A stretch of 64,000 bases of DNA from RGIG995 sp045542115 (GCA_045542115.1 JAZQKK010000022.1:3431-67430), one strand, 5' to 3'. Counted from the first letter of the stretch, positions 34,024-41,831 are shown. Notes: generated by a model from the letters alone, not told the origin. Translations and numbers: made by a program.

Positions 34024-34371
34024 ATGGATAAAAAAGTCACTGTCTGGGATATCGTGCTTATCGCCGCTTTGGTGGCGGTTTGTTTTGCTGTCTGGATATT
34101 CCCCCGGCCTACGGGGAAAACGGTGACGGTTTCGGTGGACGGACAGATCCTTCACACGCTGGAACTTGGGGAAGATCGGGAATTGGCGTTGGAGGACGGC
34201 ACGACGGTGGTTGTTAATCAGGGAAGGGTTTGCGTTGTCCATTCCACCTGTCCCGACGGTCTGTGCGAAGCCACGGGGTGGATTTCCAAGGCCGGAGAAG
34301 TTATTTTATGTGTTCCAAATCGCATTTCTCTGCAAATTTCGGAAGAGGGGGTGGACGCCCTTGTCGGCTAA
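34024..34371 (+). CDS. NusG domain II-containing membrane-anchored protein
   Basis: 115 residues: one N-terminal transmembrane helix (about residues 8-26, VWDIVLIAALVAVCFAVWIF) followed by a small beta-domain of the NusG domain II type with CVVHSTCPDGLC near 69-80. These proteins commonly occur next to apbE and Gx-type membrane proteins in Clostridia, and the same trio is seen here. Function unknown; it is not a transcription factor despite the name. Starts 4 nt after apbE. Confidence 0.85.
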   Translation: MDKKVTVWDIVLIAALVAVCFAVWIFPRPTGKTVTVSVDGQILHTLELGEDRELALEDGTTVVVNQGRVCVVHSTCPDGLCEATGWISKAGEVILCVPNRISLQISEEGVDALVG

Positions 34372-34891
34372 ATCTTCCCCTCGGACCGTGACCCGGATGG
34401 CGTTATTTTTGGCGGTGGCGTTGATTCTGTCTTGGGTTGAGGCGGTTTTGCCTTTTCAGATTCCTGTTCCGGGTGTCAAATTGGGCCTTGCTAACATCGT
34501 GACGATGGTGGTTTTGTATCAGTATTCTTTCCCGGCGGCCCTTTTGTTTGGGGTGCTTCGGGTTTTGTTGAGTGCTTTCTTTCTCGGCCGTTTGTCCGGG
34601 GTTTTATTTGGGCTTTGCGGAACGGTTTTCGCCGTTGTGGGAATGGCGTTGTTGAAGCGGAGCGGATGCTTTTCTCCTTTGGGGGTCAGTGCCGCCGGAG
34701 CGGTGCTTCACGGTGCCGGACAGTTAGCGGTGGCCGCGCTCTTATTGACGCCTGCCGTTTGGACGCTGTTGCCCTTGCTGGGAATCTCTTCTGCTTTTTG
34801 CGGTGTGATCACCTGGATTCCCGTAGGGATTTTGGGGCGGTATTCGGGTGTTTTTCCCAAAGGGAAAGAAAAAAGTGTGAACAAAGAATAA
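34361..34891 (+). CDS. Gx transporter / heptaprenyl diphosphate synthase component I-like membrane protein
   Basis: A polytopic membrane protein of about 176 residues with five or so hydrophobic helices and the conserved VPGVKLGLANIVTM near residue 40. The start is uncertain: a TTG at 34361 preceded by GGAAGAGGGGGTGG overlaps the previous gene by 11 nt, and an ATG at 34397 is the alternative. The family (Hpre_diP_synt_I, Gx) resembles ECF-type substrate-binding proteins; a role in isoprenoid or quinone-like metabolism is only suggested by its historical name. Last gene of the apbE group. Confidence 0.82.
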   Translation: MSAKSSPRTVTRMALFLAVALILSWVEAVLPFQIPVPGVKLGLANIVTMVVLYQYSFPAALLFGVLRVLLSAFFLGRLSGVLFGLCGTVFAVVGMALLKRSGCFSPLGVSAAGAVLHGAGQLAVAALLLTPAVWTLLPLLGISSAFCGVITWIPVGILGRYSGVFPKGKEKSVNKE

Positions 34892-34907
34892 AATATCGGA
34901 AAAACGC

Positions 34908-34936
34908 TTGCAAAATAAGGTAAAATGTGGTATAAT
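34908..34936 (+). promoter_or_regulatory. Promoter of the pgk-tpiA-gpmI glycolytic operon
   Basis: TTGCAA (34908-34913), 17-bp spacer, TATAAT (34931-34936) with an extended TGG just upstream of the -10. Confidence 0.82.
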
Positions 34937-35011
34937 AAGGGATGGACGAGGGAAGCCCTCGATTCCATCCCGATTTTGTTAATTTTTATTCTTTTCAAGG
35001 AGTGAAATAGT

Positions 35012-36211
35012 ATGAACTACAACAAGAAAAACGTAGAAGACATCGCCGTTGCCGGCAAGACCGTTCTGGTTCGTTGCGACTTTAACGTTCCTCTGAAAGA
35101 CGGAGTCATCACCAGCGATAAGCGTATCGTCGAAGCTCTCCCCACCATTAAGTACTTGATGGGTCAGGGTGCGAAGGTCATCCTTTGCTCTCATATGGGC
35201 AAACCCAAGGGAGAAGTGATTCCCAAATACTCTCTGGCTCCCGTCGCTGCCCGTCTGTCCGAACTGTTGGGCGTCAACGTTCCTTTGGCCGCCGACACCA
35301 TCGGTGAAGATGCCAAGGCAAAGGCTGCCGCTCTGAAAGACGGAGAAGTAATGCTTCTTGAAAATACCCGTTTCGATAAGAGAGAAGAAAAGAACGATCC
35401 TGAATTTGCCAAGGAAATGGCTTCTATGGCTGAAATCTACGTGAACGATGCCTTCGGCGCCGCTCACCGCGCTCACGCTTCTACCGCCGGCGTCGCCGCT
35501 TATCTGCCCGCTGTTTGCGGATACCTCATTCAGAAAGAAATCGGCGTAATGGGTAAGGCCTTGGCTGATCCCGAACGTCCCTTCGTTGCCATCCTTGGCG
35601 GTGCTAAGGTTGCCGACAAGCTGAACGTTATTGATAATCTGTTGACCAAGGTTGACACCTTGATTATCGGCGGCGGTATGGCTTACACCTTTTTGGCCGC
35701 TCAGGGATATTCCGTCGGTACTTCCCTTTTGGATGAATCCAAATTGGAATACTGCCGCAATATGTTGAAGAAGGCAGAGGAAAAGGGCGTGAAGCTCCTT
35801 CTTCCCATTGACACGGTCATCACCGAATCCTTCCCCGATCCCATTGATGGGGAAATTGCCATTCAGGTCGTTGCTTCCAACGAAATTCCTGCCGACAAGA
35901 TGGGTCTGGATATCGGTCCCAAGACCAGAGAACTGTTCGCTGAGGCTGCCAAGTCTGCCAAGACCGTAGTTTGGAACGGGCCTATGGGTGTGTTTGAAAA
36001 TCCCACGCTGGCTCAGGGAACCATCGCTGTTGCGAAGGCTCTCGCGGAATCCGAAGCTATTACCATCGTTGGCGGCGGCGACTCTGCGGCTGCTTGCGAA
36101 CAGCTGGGCTTCGCTTCTAAGATTACCCACATTTCCACCGGCGGCGGTGCTTCCCTGGAATTCCTGGAAGGCCTGGAACTTCCCGGTATCGCCTGCTTGC
36201 AGGATAAATAA
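35012..36211 (+). CDS. pgk: Phosphoglycerate kinase
   Basis: Interconverts 1,3-bisphosphoglycerate and 3-phosphoglycerate with ATP formation. 399 residues. Substrate-side motif LVRCDFNVPLKDG near residue 16, then NDAFGAAHRAHAST near 146. Nucleotide-side motif LGGAKVADKL near 196, WNGPMGVFE near 321 and GGGDSAAAC near 352. AAGGAG ribosome site, highly biased codons, first gene of the triose part of glycolysis. Confidence 0.98.
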   Translation: MNYNKKNVEDIAVAGKTVLVRCDFNVPLKDGVITSDKRIVEALPTIKYLMGQGAKVILCSHMGKPKGEVIPKYSLAPVAARLSELLGVNVPLAADTIGEDAKAKAAALKDGEVMLLENTRFDKREEKNDPEFAKEMASMAEIYVNDAFGAAHRAHASTAGVAAYLPAVCGYLIQKEIGVMGKALADPERPFVAILGGAKVADKLNVIDNLLTKVDTLIIGGGMAYTFLAAQGYSVGTSLLDESKLEYCRNMLKKAEEKGVKLLLPIDTVITESFPDPIDGEIAIQVVASNEIPADKMGLDIGPKTRELFAEAAKSAKTVVWNGPMGVFENPTLAQGTIAVAKALAESEAITIVGGGDSAAACEQLGFASKITHISTGGGASLEFLEGLELPGIACLQDK

Positions 36212-36231
36212 GTTACAACAAAACACATTAC

Positions 36232-36260
36232 TGCACAGAGGCACACCGTCTCTGTGCAGG
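36232..36260 (+). other. Intercistronic hairpin between pgk and tpiA
   Basis: CTGCACAGAG pairs with CTCTGTGCAG around a short loop, followed only by ATTTTG, so it is at best a weak terminator. Attenuation, processing or 3'-end protection of the pgk part of the message are possible. Confidence 0.55.
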
Positions 36261-36282
36261 ATTTTGAATAGGAGAAATGAAA

Positions 36283-37050
36283 ATGAATACTGAACTGAGA
36301 AGAACCGTTATCGCCGGGAACTGGAAAATGAACAAGACCCCCTCGGAAACGACTGCTTTTATTAAAGAATTGGCTCCCTGTGTCGCCGATGCGAAGTGCG
36401 ACGTGGTTTGCTGTGTGCCCTACGTTTGCTTGCAGAACGCTCTGGATGCCGCAAAAGGCACCAATATCAAAATCGGTGCTCAGAATATGCACTACGAAGC
36501 CAAGGGCGCTTATACCGGTGAAATTGCCGCGGATATGCTCAACGACCTGGGCGTGGAATACGTCATCATCGGTCACAGCGAACGCCGTCAGTATTACAAC
36601 GAAACCGACGAATCCTGCAATAAGAAAGTTCTGGCCGCTTTGGCTGCCGGTCTGAAAGTTATTCTTTGCGTCGGCGAACTGAAAGAACAGAGATTGCAGG
36701 GCGTTACCAACGAAGTGGTTGGAATGCAGACCAAGATCGCTCTCCAAAACGTGAAGGCCGAAGACCTGAAAAACGTTATCATCGCTTACGAACCCGTTTG
36801 GGCCATCGGTACCGGTCTTACCGCGACGGCGGAACAAGCCGACGAAACCAACGGAGCCGTCCGTGCCGCCGTTGCCGACGTATACGGCATAGACGTTGCC
36901 GAAACCGTGACCGTTCAGTACGGCGGTTCTATGAATGCCGGGAATGCGGACGAACTTCTTGCGAAGTACAACGTCGACGGTGGTCTTATCGGCGGTGCTT
37001 CTTTGAAGGTTCCCGATTTCACCGCGATTGTAAAATCCGCTTCCAAATAA
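36283..37050 (+). CDS. tpiA: Triosephosphate isomerase
   Basis: Interconverts dihydroxyacetone phosphate and glyceraldehyde 3-phosphate. About 255 residues. GNWKMNKTP near the N-terminus (Asn and Lys of the active site), GHSERRQYY near 95 (catalytic His), AYEPVWAIGTG near 166 (catalytic Glu) and the phosphate loop GGSMNAGN near 212. Two in-frame ATGs occur (36277 and 36283); the second is better spaced from AGGAG and is used. Confidence 0.97.
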   Translation: MNTELRRTVIAGNWKMNKTPSETTAFIKELAPCVADAKCDVVCCVPYVCLQNALDAAKGTNIKIGAQNMHYEAKGAYTGEIAADMLNDLGVEYVIIGHSERRQYYNETDESCNKKVLAALAAGLKVILCVGELKEQRLQGVTNEVVGMQTKIALQNVKAEDLKNVIIAYEPVWAIGTGLTATAEQADETNGAVRAAVADVYGIDVAETVTVQYGGSMNAGNADELLAKYNVDGGLIGGASLKVPDFTAIVKSASK

Positions 37051-37062
37051 GGGAGAATGAAA

Positions 37063-38595
37063 ATGAAAAAACCTCTCGTTCTTTGCATTATGGACGGTTT
37101 TGGGTTTAATGACTGCGATAAAGTCAACGCTATCAAAGCCGCAAATACCCCCAATTTAGATAAGATTTTCGCCACCTGTCCCACTACCGAAATCGGTGCA
37201 TCCGGGATGGACGTGGGTCTTCCCGACGGACAGATGGGGAACTCCGAAGTCGGCCACACCAATATCGGTGCCGGCCGGGTCGTATATCAAGAATTGACCC
37301 GCATCACCAAAGCCGCCAAAGAAGGGGCCTTGATGAGCAACGAGGCTCTGGTTGCCGCAATGGAAAATTGTAAGGCAAAGGGTTCCGCTCTTCACTTGAT
37401 GGGGCTTCTGTCCGACGGTGGGGTACACTCTCACATTGAACATCTCTATGCGCTGGTCCGGATGGCGAAAGAGTTTGGCTTGACCAAGATTTTCGTCCAC
37501 GCTCTGTTGGATGGCCGGGATGTCCCCCCCGCTTCCGCCGCGGATTTCATCGATGCCGCAAACGCGGAATTTGCCAAGATCGGAGCCGGCAAAATTGCTA
37601 CCGTGATGGGCCGTTTCTACGGAATGGACCGGGACAACCGCTGGGACCGTGTGGGAAAAGCCTACGCCGCTTTGGTCTACGGGGAAGGAAATCAAACCGA
37701 CGATGCCGCGGCTGCCGTTCGTGCTTCTTATGAAACGGTGGACGAAGACGGAAAGCATCTGACCGACGAGTTCGTGCTTCCTACCGTAGTCAACGGAACC
37801 GACCGCATCGCTTCCGGGGATAGCGTGGTCTTCTTTAATTTCCGCCCCGACCGGGCGCGGGAAATTACCCGAACTTTCGTGGACCCCGAATTTAACGGGT
37901 TTGAACGTAAGGGCGGGAAACTGGATTTGTTCTACGTTTGTATGACCCAGTACGACGCGTCGATGCCCAACGTGGAAGTGGCCTTCAAGCCGCAGTCGCT
38001 GGCCAATACCCTGGGGGAATATCTGTCCAAGCAGAATATGACCCAGTTGCGGATTGCCGAAACCGAAAAATACGCTCACGTCACCTTCTTCTTTAACGGA
38101 GGCGTGGAAGTGGAATATCCCGGAGAAGACCGGATTCTGGTAGCTTCTCCCAAGGTTGCAACCTATGACTTGCAGCCGGAAATGAGTGCCGTACCTGTTT
38201 GCGATAAGGTTGTAGACGCCATCAACAGCGGAAAATACGACGTGGTGATTCTGAACTACGCGAACTGCGATATGGTAGGTCACACCGGCATTTTCGAGGC
38301 TGCCGTCAAGGCAGTGGAAACCGTTGATACCTGCGTGGGCAGAACCGCAGAGGCCGTTCTAAATATGGGCGGCGTGATGCTTCTGACCGCAGACCACGGC
38401 AACGCCGATTGTATGATTGCCGAAGACGGCTCTCCCTTCACCGCACACACCACCAATCCCGTTCCTTTTGCTGTCATCGGCAAGGACTGCAAACTCCGTG
38501 AAGGCGGAAAACTGTGCGATATTTCTCCCACAATCCTCAAACTCTTAGGTCTTGCCCAACCCACCGAAATGGACGGCGAAAGCATCATCCTGTAA
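37063..38595 (+). CDS. gpmI: 2,3-Bisphosphoglycerate-independent phosphoglycerate mutase
   Basis: Manganese-dependent mutase converting 3- to 2-phosphoglycerate. About 510 residues, the full family length. CIMDGFGFND near the N-terminus (metal Asp), the catalytic serine in MGNSEVGHTNIGAGR near 60, HALLDGRDVPP near 146, FNFRPDRAREI near 263 and LLTADHGNADCM near 443. As with tpiA, two close ATGs (37057, 37063) follow GGGAG; the second is better spaced. It ends the pgk operon. Confidence 0.97.
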   Translation: MKKPLVLCIMDGFGFNDCDKVNAIKAANTPNLDKIFATCPTTEIGASGMDVGLPDGQMGNSEVGHTNIGAGRVVYQELTRITKAAKEGALMSNEALVAAMENCKAKGSALHLMGLLSDGGVHSHIEHLYALVRMAKEFGLTKIFVHALLDGRDVPPASAADFIDAANAEFAKIGAGKIATVMGRFYGMDRDNRWDRVGKAYAALVYGEGNQTDDAAAAVRASYETVDEDGKHLTDEFVLPTVVNGTDRIASGDSVVFFNFRPDRAREITRTFVDPEFNGFERKGGKLDLFYVCMTQYDASMPNVEVAFKPQSLANTLGEYLSKQNMTQLRIAETEKYAHVTFFFNGGVEVEYPGEDRILVASPKVATYDLQPEMSAVPVCDKVVDAINSGKYDVVILNYANCDMVGHTGIFEAAVKAVETVDTCVGRTAEAVLNMGGVMLLTADHGNADCMIAEDGSPFTAHTTNPVPFAVIGKDCKLREGGKLCDISPTILKLLGLAQPTEMDGESIIL

Positions 38596-38610
38596 GGGTA
38601 GGGGCGACGG

Positions 38611-38683
38611 GGTGCTTTTTCTTTTCGCGGAAAGAAAAAGCACCAAAAAGAAAAGCTGAATCCGACGCAATTCTTGCGTCGGG
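38611..38683. repeat. AT-rich inverted-repeat element downstream of gpmI
   Basis: A perfect 14-bp stem (GGTGCTTTTTCTTT, 38611-38624, with AAAGAAAAAGCACC, 38631-38644; loop TCGCGG) is followed by a 9-bp stem CCGACGCAA/TTGCGTCGG (38662-38682). A similar CTTTCTTTTC hairpin occurs at 39531-39558, so this may be a dispersed repeat in the genome. Confidence 0.6.
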
Positions 38684-38705
38684 GGAAAATAGAAATATTT
38701 TAGAA

Positions 38706-38738
38706 CGCTCTGTAAAAACAGAGCGGGCTACTTTTTTG
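38706..38738 (+). terminator. Terminator upstream of the structured RNA locus
   Basis: CGCTCTGT (38706-38713), AAAA loop, ACAGAGCG (38718-38725), then GGCTACTTTTTTGTTTTT. It probably closes the gpmI transcript. Confidence 0.75.
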
Positions 38739-38748
38739 TTTTTGGGGG

Positions 38749-38777
38749 TTTACAAATTAAAAAAAATGTGATATAAT
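38749..38777 (+). promoter_or_regulatory. Promoter of the structured RNA
   Basis: TTTACA (38749-38754), 17-bp spacer, TATAAT (38772-38777). The expected start, 7 nt downstream, is 38784, exactly the first base of the outer RNA stem. Confidence 0.75.
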
Positions 38778-38783
38778 ATTACT

Positions 38784-38938
38784 GCGACTCAACTGCATAT
38801 TTTACGACCAAAGTGCGCATTTTTAAATTGTAAAAAATGCATACTTCATTTTTGCATACTTTGGTCTGTAAAAAGGTTGAGTCGCATCGCCGGAAGTTAT
38901 GCGTTTTTTTGTGCGTAGTTTCGGCTACGCACTTTTTT
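38784..38938 (+). ncRNA. Candidate structured RNA or regulatory leader, family unknown
   Basis: From the predicted start the transcript folds into a long hairpin. The outer stem GCGACTCAAC (38784-38793) pairs with 38876-38885. The middle stem TTTACGACCAAAGT (38801-38814) pairs with 38858-38872 with one bulged base. The inner stem GCATTTTT (38817-38824) pairs with 38833-38840. The 3' strand of the outer stem runs directly into a hairpin CGCAT/ATGCG (38884-38903) plus seven T, and then a second, stronger terminator. An alternative pairing exists (TGCATATTTTAC at 38794 with GTAAAAAATGCA at 38830). It could be a standalone small RNA or an attenuator leader for the gene at 38961; I do not recognise a known class. 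Confidence 0.6.
38911..38937 (+). terminator. Terminator at the end of the structured RNA
   Basis: GTGCGTAG-TTTCGG-CTACGCAC (38911-38932) followed by a T-run; 24 nt before the next start codon. Confidence 0.85.
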
Positions 38939-38960
38939 ATTTACAGAAAGAGGTATAAGT

Positions 38961-39452
38961 ATGTTTGAAGAAAATCATTTAGAAGAATTGGCTCAATCGT
39001 TATTTTACACCTTCCGTTTCTGGGAAAAACTTCCTCATCTTGAAAAAATTCCTCACAGTATATTATTTGCATCGGACATCAGTGCTTTTCTTTTAACATT
39101 TTCCGGCTATCCGATGGAATTTTTGAAACGAATGAAATGGTTTTCTGCTTTTGAGGAAGAACGAGTAACCTCAGAAAGTCTCATTTTAACGGATTGTTGT
39201 TGTGTGGATTTAGAAACCGAGTTGCCGACTGTAATTAGAATAGTCGGAAGTTACAGGGACGTTGTTACAGAAGATCGAAGTAAAATCTTTGCAGAGGTTT
39301 TGGACCGTTTATGTGCGTTTTTTGAACTGTTAGGGAATCTAATTATGGATGAAGAAAATCAAGAGAGCCGAAATAAAGAATTGCGGATTTGTATTGAAAG
39401 AATACGGGAGTATATGAAAGATAATAAAAAGTACATTATGTTGCAAAAATAA
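38961..39452 (+). CDS. Hypothetical protein, AT-rich orphan
   Basis: 163 residues, acidic and helical-looking (long E/K/L-rich stretches, for example EVLDRLCAFFELLGNLI near residue 112). No signal peptide or recognised motif; a CCC cluster occurs near residue 77. The ribosome site AGAGGTATAAGT precedes the ATG. The gene is clearly more AT-rich than its neighbours and is bounded on both sides by terminators and hairpins, like a small transferred cassette. I do not recognise it. It could be controlled by, or independent of, the structured RNA directly upstream. Confidence 0.65.
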   Translation: MFEENHLEELAQSLFYTFRFWEKLPHLEKIPHSILFASDISAFLLTFSGYPMEFLKRMKWFSAFEEERVTSESLILTDCCCVDLETELPTVIRIVGSYRDVVTEDRSKIFAEVLDRLCAFFELLGNLIMDEENQESRNKELRICIERIREYMKDNKKYIMLQK

Positions 39453-39492
39453 AAAAACACCGCTCTGTATAACATAGAGCTGTGTTTTTTTT
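39451..39492. terminator. Terminator after the orphan gene
   Basis: AAAAAACAC...GCTCT/AGAGC...GTGTTTTTTT inverted repeat with A and T flanks; it can act in both directions between this gene and the convergent pyr operon. Confidence 0.8.
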
Positions 39493-39500
39493 ATATCATT

Positions 39501-39558
39501 CCGGCGAATGGAATTCGCCGGCTTTTGTTTTTCTTTCTTTTCTCACGAAAAGAAAGAA
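39501..39558. terminator. Tandem hairpins at the end of the pyr operon
   Basis: CCGGCGAA/TTCGCCGG (39501-39508 and 39514-39521) followed by CTTTTGTTTTT, then TTCTTTCTTTTC/GAAAAGAAAGAA (39531-39542 and 39547-39558). They lie 25-80 nt downstream of the pyrI stop and resemble the element after gpmI. Confidence 0.65.
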
Positions 39559-39582
39559 AAGTACAACCTCACCCCACGTCTC

Positions 39583-39999
39583 TCACTTTGCGGCGGTTTC
39601 GCAGTAGAGGCACCGATAGGTGCGGGTCTCGGGGTCGGTGAGTTTGAAGACGTGCTTCAATTCCTGCTCGGTGGAAGTGATGCACCGGGGGTTTTTGCAT
39701 TTCAGAACGCCGGTGAGGATTTCAGGCAGGTCCACGGTCTTTTTCTCGACAAGGACACCGTCTTTGATGACGTTTACGGTAATGCCGGGGTCTACGTAGC
39801 CCAGGATGTTCAGGTCCAGGTCGATTTCGGCATCGATTTTGATGATGTCCTTTTTGCCCATTTTCCGGCTGTTGGAATTTTTGATGATAGCCACGGTGCA
39901 GTCCAAATTCCCCAACCCAAGAAGGTCGTAGATGGCCATCCCTTTTCCGGCGGAAATATGGTCGATGACAAGTCCGTTGCGAATGGAATCAATATGCAT
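39583..39999 (-). CDS. pyrI: Aspartate carbamoyltransferase regulatory subunit
   Basis: Allosteric chain that binds CTP/ATP and assembles with PyrB. 138 residues; the C-terminal zinc domain has the four cysteines CKNPRC near residue 104 and CLYC near 130. Its presence predicts an E. coli-like PyrB-PyrI holoenzyme with nucleotide feedback. It starts 1 nt after pyrB and is the last gene of the pyrimidine operon. Confidence 0.95.
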   Translation of the reverse strand: MHIDSIRNGLVIDHISAGKGMAIYDLLGLGNLDCTVAIIKNSNSRKMGKKDIIKIDAEIDLDLNILGYVDPGITVNVIKDGVLVEKKTVDLPEILTGVLKCKNPRCITSTEQELKHVFKLTDPETRTYRCLYCETAAK

Positions 40000-40000
40000 C

Positions 40001-40912
40001 TTACTTCACCTCCAACAGTTTCATAATCAGTGCCATCCGGATATATTTTCCGTACAGAACCTGTTTGAAGTAACAGGCTCTCGGGTCGTCGTCAATCTCC
40101 ACGGAGATTTCGTTGACCCGCGGCAGGGGGTGCATAATGCACAGGTCTTTTTTCGCGTTTTTTAATTTTGTGGGTGTCAGAATATAACTGTCCCGCAGGC
40201 GCAGATAATCTTCTTCGTTGAAGAAGCGTTCCCGCTGTACTCGGGTCATATACAGAATGTCCAGGGAAGGCAATGCTTCCTGCAAATCCGTGGTCTGCAC
40301 GTATTCAATGCCGGACGCTTTCATCTTTTGCTTTACGTAAGAAGGAACCTTCAATTCTTCGGGGGAGATGAGAACGATTTTCACGTTCTTGTACCGACAC
40401 AGCGCCCCAATCAAGGAGTGAACGGTCCGGCCAAATTTCAGGTCGCCGCAGAAGCCCACCGTGAGTCCGTCGATTTTCCCTTTTTCCCGGGAGATGGTCA
40501 AAAGGTCGGTCAAGGTTTGGGTGGGGTGGTTGTGTCCACCGTCTCCGGCGTTGATGACGGGGATGGACGCCGCCTGGGCCGCCACGAAGGGTGCCCCTTC
40601 TTTGGGGTGTCGCATTGCAATGATATCCGCGTAGCAACTCACGGTTTTTGCGGTATCGGAAACGCTTTCCCCTTTTGCCGCAGAAGAAGATTGTGCCTCA
40701 GAGAATCCGAGAACGTTTCCCCCCAATTCGTACATCGCCGCCTCAAAAGAGAGACGGGTCCGGGTGGAGGGTTCAAAAAACAGAGTGGCCAATTTCTTTC
40801 CCCGGCATTTTTCGGAATACTTGGCGGGATTGTCGATAATATCGTTGGCGGTGGCGATCAACTCGTCGATTTCTGCGGGAGAAAGGTCGAGAATATCAAT
40901 CAAACTTCTCAT
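40001..40912 (-). CDS. pyrB: Aspartate carbamoyltransferase catalytic subunit
   Basis: Condenses carbamoyl phosphate and aspartate. 303 residues with the carbamoyl-phosphate motif PSTRTRLSFE near residue 49, INAGDGGHNHPTQTL near 120 and MHPLPRVNEI near 262. Overlaps pyrE by 4 nt. Confidence 0.97.
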   Translation of the reverse strand: MRSLIDILDLSPAEIDELIATANDIIDNPAKYSEKCRGKKLATLFFEPSTRTRLSFEAAMYELGGNVLGFSEAQSSSAAKGESVSDTAKTVSCYADIIAMRHPKEGAPFVAAQAASIPVINAGDGGHNHPTQTLTDLLTISREKGKIDGLTVGFCGDLKFGRTVHSLIGALCRYKNVKIVLISPEELKVPSYVKQKMKASGIEYVQTTDLQEALPSLDILYMTRVQRERFFNEEDYLRLRDSYILTPTKLKNAKKDLCIMHPLPRVNEISVEIDDDPRACYFKQVLYGKYIRMALIMKLLEVK

Positions 40913-41565
40913 TGTTTTGCTCCGTTTACGGCAAGATAGTTTTTGATGCGGGTTACGTTTTCTTCGTTTGCGGGGTCTTCTTCCAGGTATTCGATGATGT
41001 CGTAGACGTCAACGACGGAATAGACCGGGAATCCGAACTGTTCTTCGATTTCCTGCATTGCTCCCTTTTCGGTCTGACCCTTTTCTTTCCGGTCTACCAT
41101 AATGAAGGTTGCAATAACCTTCGTCCCTTCCAGATGTTTGAGAATTTCCATACTTTCCCGGATGGCGGTGCCGGCGGTGATAACGTCTTCAATGATAACG
41201 ATTTCTTCTCCGGCCTCAGGAACGTAACCTACGAAGGTTCCGCCTTCCCCGTGATCCTTGACTTCCTTGCGGTTGAAGAAGAAGGGAACGTTCAGACCGT
41301 TTTTGGACAGTGCGACGGCGGCGGAAATGGACAGGGAGATGCCTTTGTAGGCAGGTCCGTAGAGAACCGCTTCTTTTTTGCCCAGCTTGTCAAAGTAAGC
41401 TTTTGCGTAAAATTCGCCCATTTTGGTAATCTGGTCGCCGGTCTTGATCATTCCGGCGTTGACGAAATAGGGGATTTTGCGGCCGGATTTAGCGGTGAAA
41501 TCACCGAATTTCAAAACGCCGGCACTCTGCAAAAATTCAATAAACTCTCTCTTGTAAGCTTCCAT
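40909..41565 (-). CDS. pyrE: Orotate phosphoribosyltransferase
   Basis: Adds ribose phosphate from PRPP to orotate. 218 residues, PRPP-binding motif VIIEDVITAGTA near residue 122, YGPAYKGI near 68. Start ATG at 41565 with an AAAGGA site. Confidence 0.96.
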   Translation of the reverse strand: MEAYKREFIEFLQSAGVLKFGDFTAKSGRKIPYFVNAGMIKTGDQITKMGEFYAKAYFDKLGKKEAVLYGPAYKGISLSISAAVALSKNGLNVPFFFNRKEVKDHGEGGTFVGYVPEAGEEIVIIEDVITAGTAIRESMEILKHLEGTKVIATFIMVDRKEKGQTEKGAMQEIEEQFGFPVYSVVDVYDIIEYLEEDPANEENVTRIKNYLAVNGAKQ

Positions 41566-41582
41566 AGTTTCGTGTCCTTTCT

Positions 41583-41831
41583 TTATCCCTTTAAGCCTCG
41601 GGCTTGTCGGTCCATATCTTCTACTACGATGTCAAAAATTTCGCCCAACTGTGCGCAATATTGCAGAATTTCCCAGGGCTCGTTGGTGTGGAAATGAATT
41701 TTGATCAGATCCTCGTCTCCTACGGCAAGAAGGCAATCTCCTTTAAAATTCGCAAGGAAATAATTTCCGATTGCATCTTCGTCCAAATTGGTTCCTTCGA
41801 TGAGGAGTTGTACGTCGTATCGAAATTCCAT
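41583..41831 (-). CDS. Small FakA/DAK2 C-terminal-domain-like protein in the pyr operon
   Basis: 82 residues from the ATG at 41831, which has GAGGA 6 nt upstream. The sequence (LAVGDEDLIKIHFHTN near residue 37, GEIFDIVVEDM near 64) matches the C-terminal domain of fatty-acid kinase FakA/dihydroxyacetone-kinase-like proteins, without the kinase domain. Stand-alone forms are found in Clostridia under names such as kinase to dihydroxyacetone kinase. Function unknown; it lies between pyrE and pyrF, so it is co-transcribed with pyrimidine synthesis. Confidence 0.78.
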   Translation of the reverse strand: MEFRYDVQLLIEGTNLDEDAIGNYFLANFKGDCLLAVGDEDLIKIHFHTNEPWEILQYCAQLGEIFDIVVEDMDRQARGLKG

